A stretch of 64,000 bases of DNA from Pycnopodia helianthoides. Its lineage: Eukaryota; Echinodermata; Asteroidea; Forcipulatida; Asteriidae. The stretch's first letter is position 1, and every line of letters begins with the position of its first letter. Both the position numbers and the translations under genes were made by a program. Below are positions 62,001 through 64,000 of this stretch, one piece after another. The notes under the pieces are model-generated. The model was not told the origin of the DNA. It saw only the letters and a program-made list of their open reading frames with translations, and did no database searches. The stretch lies in the NCBI GenBank assembly GCA_032158295.1, contig JASTWB010000031.1, positions 51,001-115,000 on the forward strand, in the 5' to 3' direction.

Positions 62001-62455
62001 TATGGAGTGCATTCTTAACATTTAATCCCAAATAGAGATATCTCTATTAATAGAGATATCTCAATTAATAATAGAGATATCTCTAGTGTTATCAATAGAG
62101 ATATCTCTATTGTTAACAGAGATATATCTAATGTTAATAAAGATATATCTATTGTTAATAGAGATATCTCTATTATCAACAGAGATATCTCTATTAAGTG
62201 AATAAATAAAGATATATATATATTAACAATAGAGATACCTCTATTAACAATAGGGATATCTCTACTAAATGAATTAATAGAAATATCTCTATTAATATAG
62301 ATATCTTTATTATTAATATAGATATCTCTATTAACAATAGAGATATCTCTATTATCAATAGAGATATCTCTTTTTATTCATTTAATAGAGATATCTATGT
62401 TGATAATAGAGATATCTCTGTTAACAGAGATATCACTATTTGGGTTTATAAGAGT
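62001..62455. repeat. GAGATATCTC palindromic minisatellite
   Basis: After TATGGAGTGCATTCTTAACA about 20 copies of an ~18-20-bp unit, AATAGAGATATCTCTATT, run to about 62440 with variable spacers. Each unit is itself a palindrome. The first 50 bp are identical to 48166-48215. Confidence 0.85.
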
Positions 62456-62639
62456 ATACATGGTTCGGAACTTAAGGATTTCCAATGCTTCATGCACAAC
62501 TGTACTGGTCGGAGTTGTGCTGCTATTTTGATTGTTGATTACTGTTATCCATAGAGCAAGGGTTGATGCTACAGAGCAGCTAAAGTGACAATTTTACCAC
62601 ATACGACAAGTTGACACTTCGTTTGTACAAGTATGATTT

Positions 62640-62795
62640 TCCGGCAATTCTCCAATCCGCGAAATCATACACGAAAAACAGCACTGATCTACGACAGTAA
62701 CATTCAATCTGCGAGATCTAAAACCTTTAGCAAATTGATTTCCAGTAGTAATCCAATCCGTGAAATCATAACTAATCTCCGGAAGTAGCATTTAA
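62640..62795. repeat. ~53-bp degenerate tandem repeat
   Basis: TCCAATCCGCGAAATCATA, TTCAATCTGCGAGATCTA and TCCAATCCGTGAAATCATA occur at a spacing of about 53 bp, three units. Confidence 0.55.
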
Positions 62796-62799
62796 TCAA

Positions 62800-63070
62800 G
62801 CAGTGGACCAACATCAGTAACCAGTGGCATACCACAAGAGGCCTGCTGCTCAAAAACCGACAGTGGACCAACATCGGTAACCAGTGTCATACCACTAGAG
62901 CCCTGCTGCTCAAAAACCGACGGCTGACCAACTTCGGTATACAGTGTCATACCACCAGAGCCCCTTCGCACAGAAACAGACAGCGGACCAACAATGGTAA
63001 CCAGTGGCATACCACCAGGCCCCACCAGTCAGAAGCCGACAGCGGACCAACATTGATAACCAGTGGCATA
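62800..63070. repeat. 60-bp minisatellite, ~4.5 units
   Basis: The word CAG-GGACCAACAT-GGTAACC starts at 62801, 62861, 62921, 62981 and 63040. The minus strand is open across it with a 20-residue period (GMPLVTDVGPLSVFEQQ). A single unit reappears at about 63685-63735. Confidence 0.8.
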
Positions 63071-63074
63071 ATCG

Positions 63075-63860
63075 AGAATTTTTTTTACTGGTCTTGGTCT
63101 CCCTTCGATGAGGTATCGGTCTTGGTATCGGTCTCGGACTAACGTGGTCTCGAACATTTGGCTGGTCTCGAAACGATACCAGCTACTTATCATAAACATT
63201 GTTGGAGTACATGCACTGTCAAAACAGATAAGGAATGGATCGCACATAACAGCTGCACAATTTTAAACGTACACTGTAGTCTTTACTTATTAAAAACACG
63301 AAAGCAAGATTGCAACGTATGCTCCACGTTGGTTACTGCAACAATGATGGGCATGTACTATTTGTTAATAATACAACCATCACTGAGATAATAACCAACC
63401 TCGTTACCATTTTGAGCTATCCAGCCACACATTGTTGCATTTCCACGTACGTGTGTTAAGTCTATTATAGAGAGTTCGAGCTAGTCACAGGTTCAAGCAT
63501 GTTCCCGAAAACCACCACATGCGCCGCACCGCACATCGTCGTCACTGTGTCATACCGACCGTGGAGAGTGTTGTGAGCATATTAAATTATTTGCTGAATA
63601 CTGATTGATGATATAGAGTAATAACAATGGTCTTGGTCTTAGTTTTGGTCTTGGACATGTTGGTCTTGGTCTTGGTCTTGGTCTCAACATCGGTAACCAG
63701 TGGCATACCACCAGAGAACCTGCTGCTCAAAATTGGTGGACAAACAGAGGACAAACAGAGAACCACCGGAAGACCACCGGAGGATCACCGGAGTACCACC
63801 TACCGGAGGACTACTGGAGTATTACCAGAGGACAACCGGCTGTCCACCGACAGCATCCGA
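63075..63860. repeat. GGTCTT and ACCGGAG short repeats
   Basis: Tracts of GGTCTTGGTCTC type occur at 63085-63170 and 63625-63690. Imperfect GACCACCGGAGGATCACCGG repeats occur at about 63745-63835. The stretch between (63171-63624) shows nothing recognisable, and neither does 63861-64000. Confidence 0.55.
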
Positions 63861-64000
63861 CAGTGGTTAGATGTCACATTGTGACATTGAAGCAGTCGAG
63901 GTCATTCGATCCCTCGTTGATGATACACACGTCTGGGCGTTGGTGGGCTGATGACAATGTGTCAAGTAAAAATGAATTGTACTCGGTCCAACCAGTGCAC

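Noticed and set aside
62001..62455. CRISPR-like array
   Set aside because: The spacers are not unique or of regular length. The units are self-palindromic minisatellite repeats in a eukaryotic genome.

Overview
This is eukaryotic nuclear DNA from an invertebrate animal, most plausibly a deuterostome such as an echinoderm. The evidence is spliced exons with canonical GT/AG junctions, a very dense non-LTR, LTR and DNA-transposon load, and exons that resemble the vertebrate TIE/TEK (angiopoietin receptor) ectodomain closely. The species assignment is an inference. No bacterial-type genes, operons or CRISPR arrays were seen.

The host gene is a plus-strand Tie-like receptor tyrosine kinase running from about 15.2 kb to at least 58.2 kb. 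Nine exons can be placed, all with symmetric phase 1-1 junctions. In order they are Ig1 (15227-15550), Ig2 (15887-16138), EGF1 (33092-33268), EGF2 (34676-34828), four copies of a third EGF type (36634-36723, 37636-37770, 39427-39561, 57122-57253) and a cysteine-free Ig-like exon (57822-58151). They encode about 576 residues. The signal-peptide exon, the FN3 and transmembrane exons and the kinase were not found. The EGF3 exon and its intron have been duplicated locally, and several copies are decaying: a dead relic at 35797, a 45-bp in-frame deletion in one copy, and a cysteine-to-arginine change in another.

The left flank (0.9-14.7 kb) is a ~1.5-kb tandem satellite carrying a degenerate PHD-finger CR1/jockey-type LINE. 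A 5.63-kb LINE-plus-monomer unit has been tandemly duplicated, with a 3-bp microhomology (GCA) at the joint. Introns are filled with nested mobile elements. These are: an apparently intact RLE-type (R4/Dong-like) LINE with a 1075-aa ORF next to TAA tracts (21.2-24.5 kb); a decayed Tx1/L1-like LINE (26.7-33.0 kb) broken by Gypsy-like and TIR elements; a decayed BEL/Pao element (42.6-45.6 kb); two minus-strand Tx1/L1-like copies (45.7-51.7 kb); Harbinger-like elements; minisatellite-bearing MITEs; a tRNA-containing SINE-like element; THAP-domain fragments; and a ~470-bp palindrome.

The right end (58.2-64 kb) has no recognisable genes. It is rich in minisatellites, including a GAGATATCTC block, a 60-bp repeat coding a 20-aa period and GGTCTT tracts. 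No wholly new biological system is evident. The most notable items are the EGF-exon birth-and-death within a Tie receptor, the microhomology-joined duplication, the intact TAA-associated LINE, and several composite elements.
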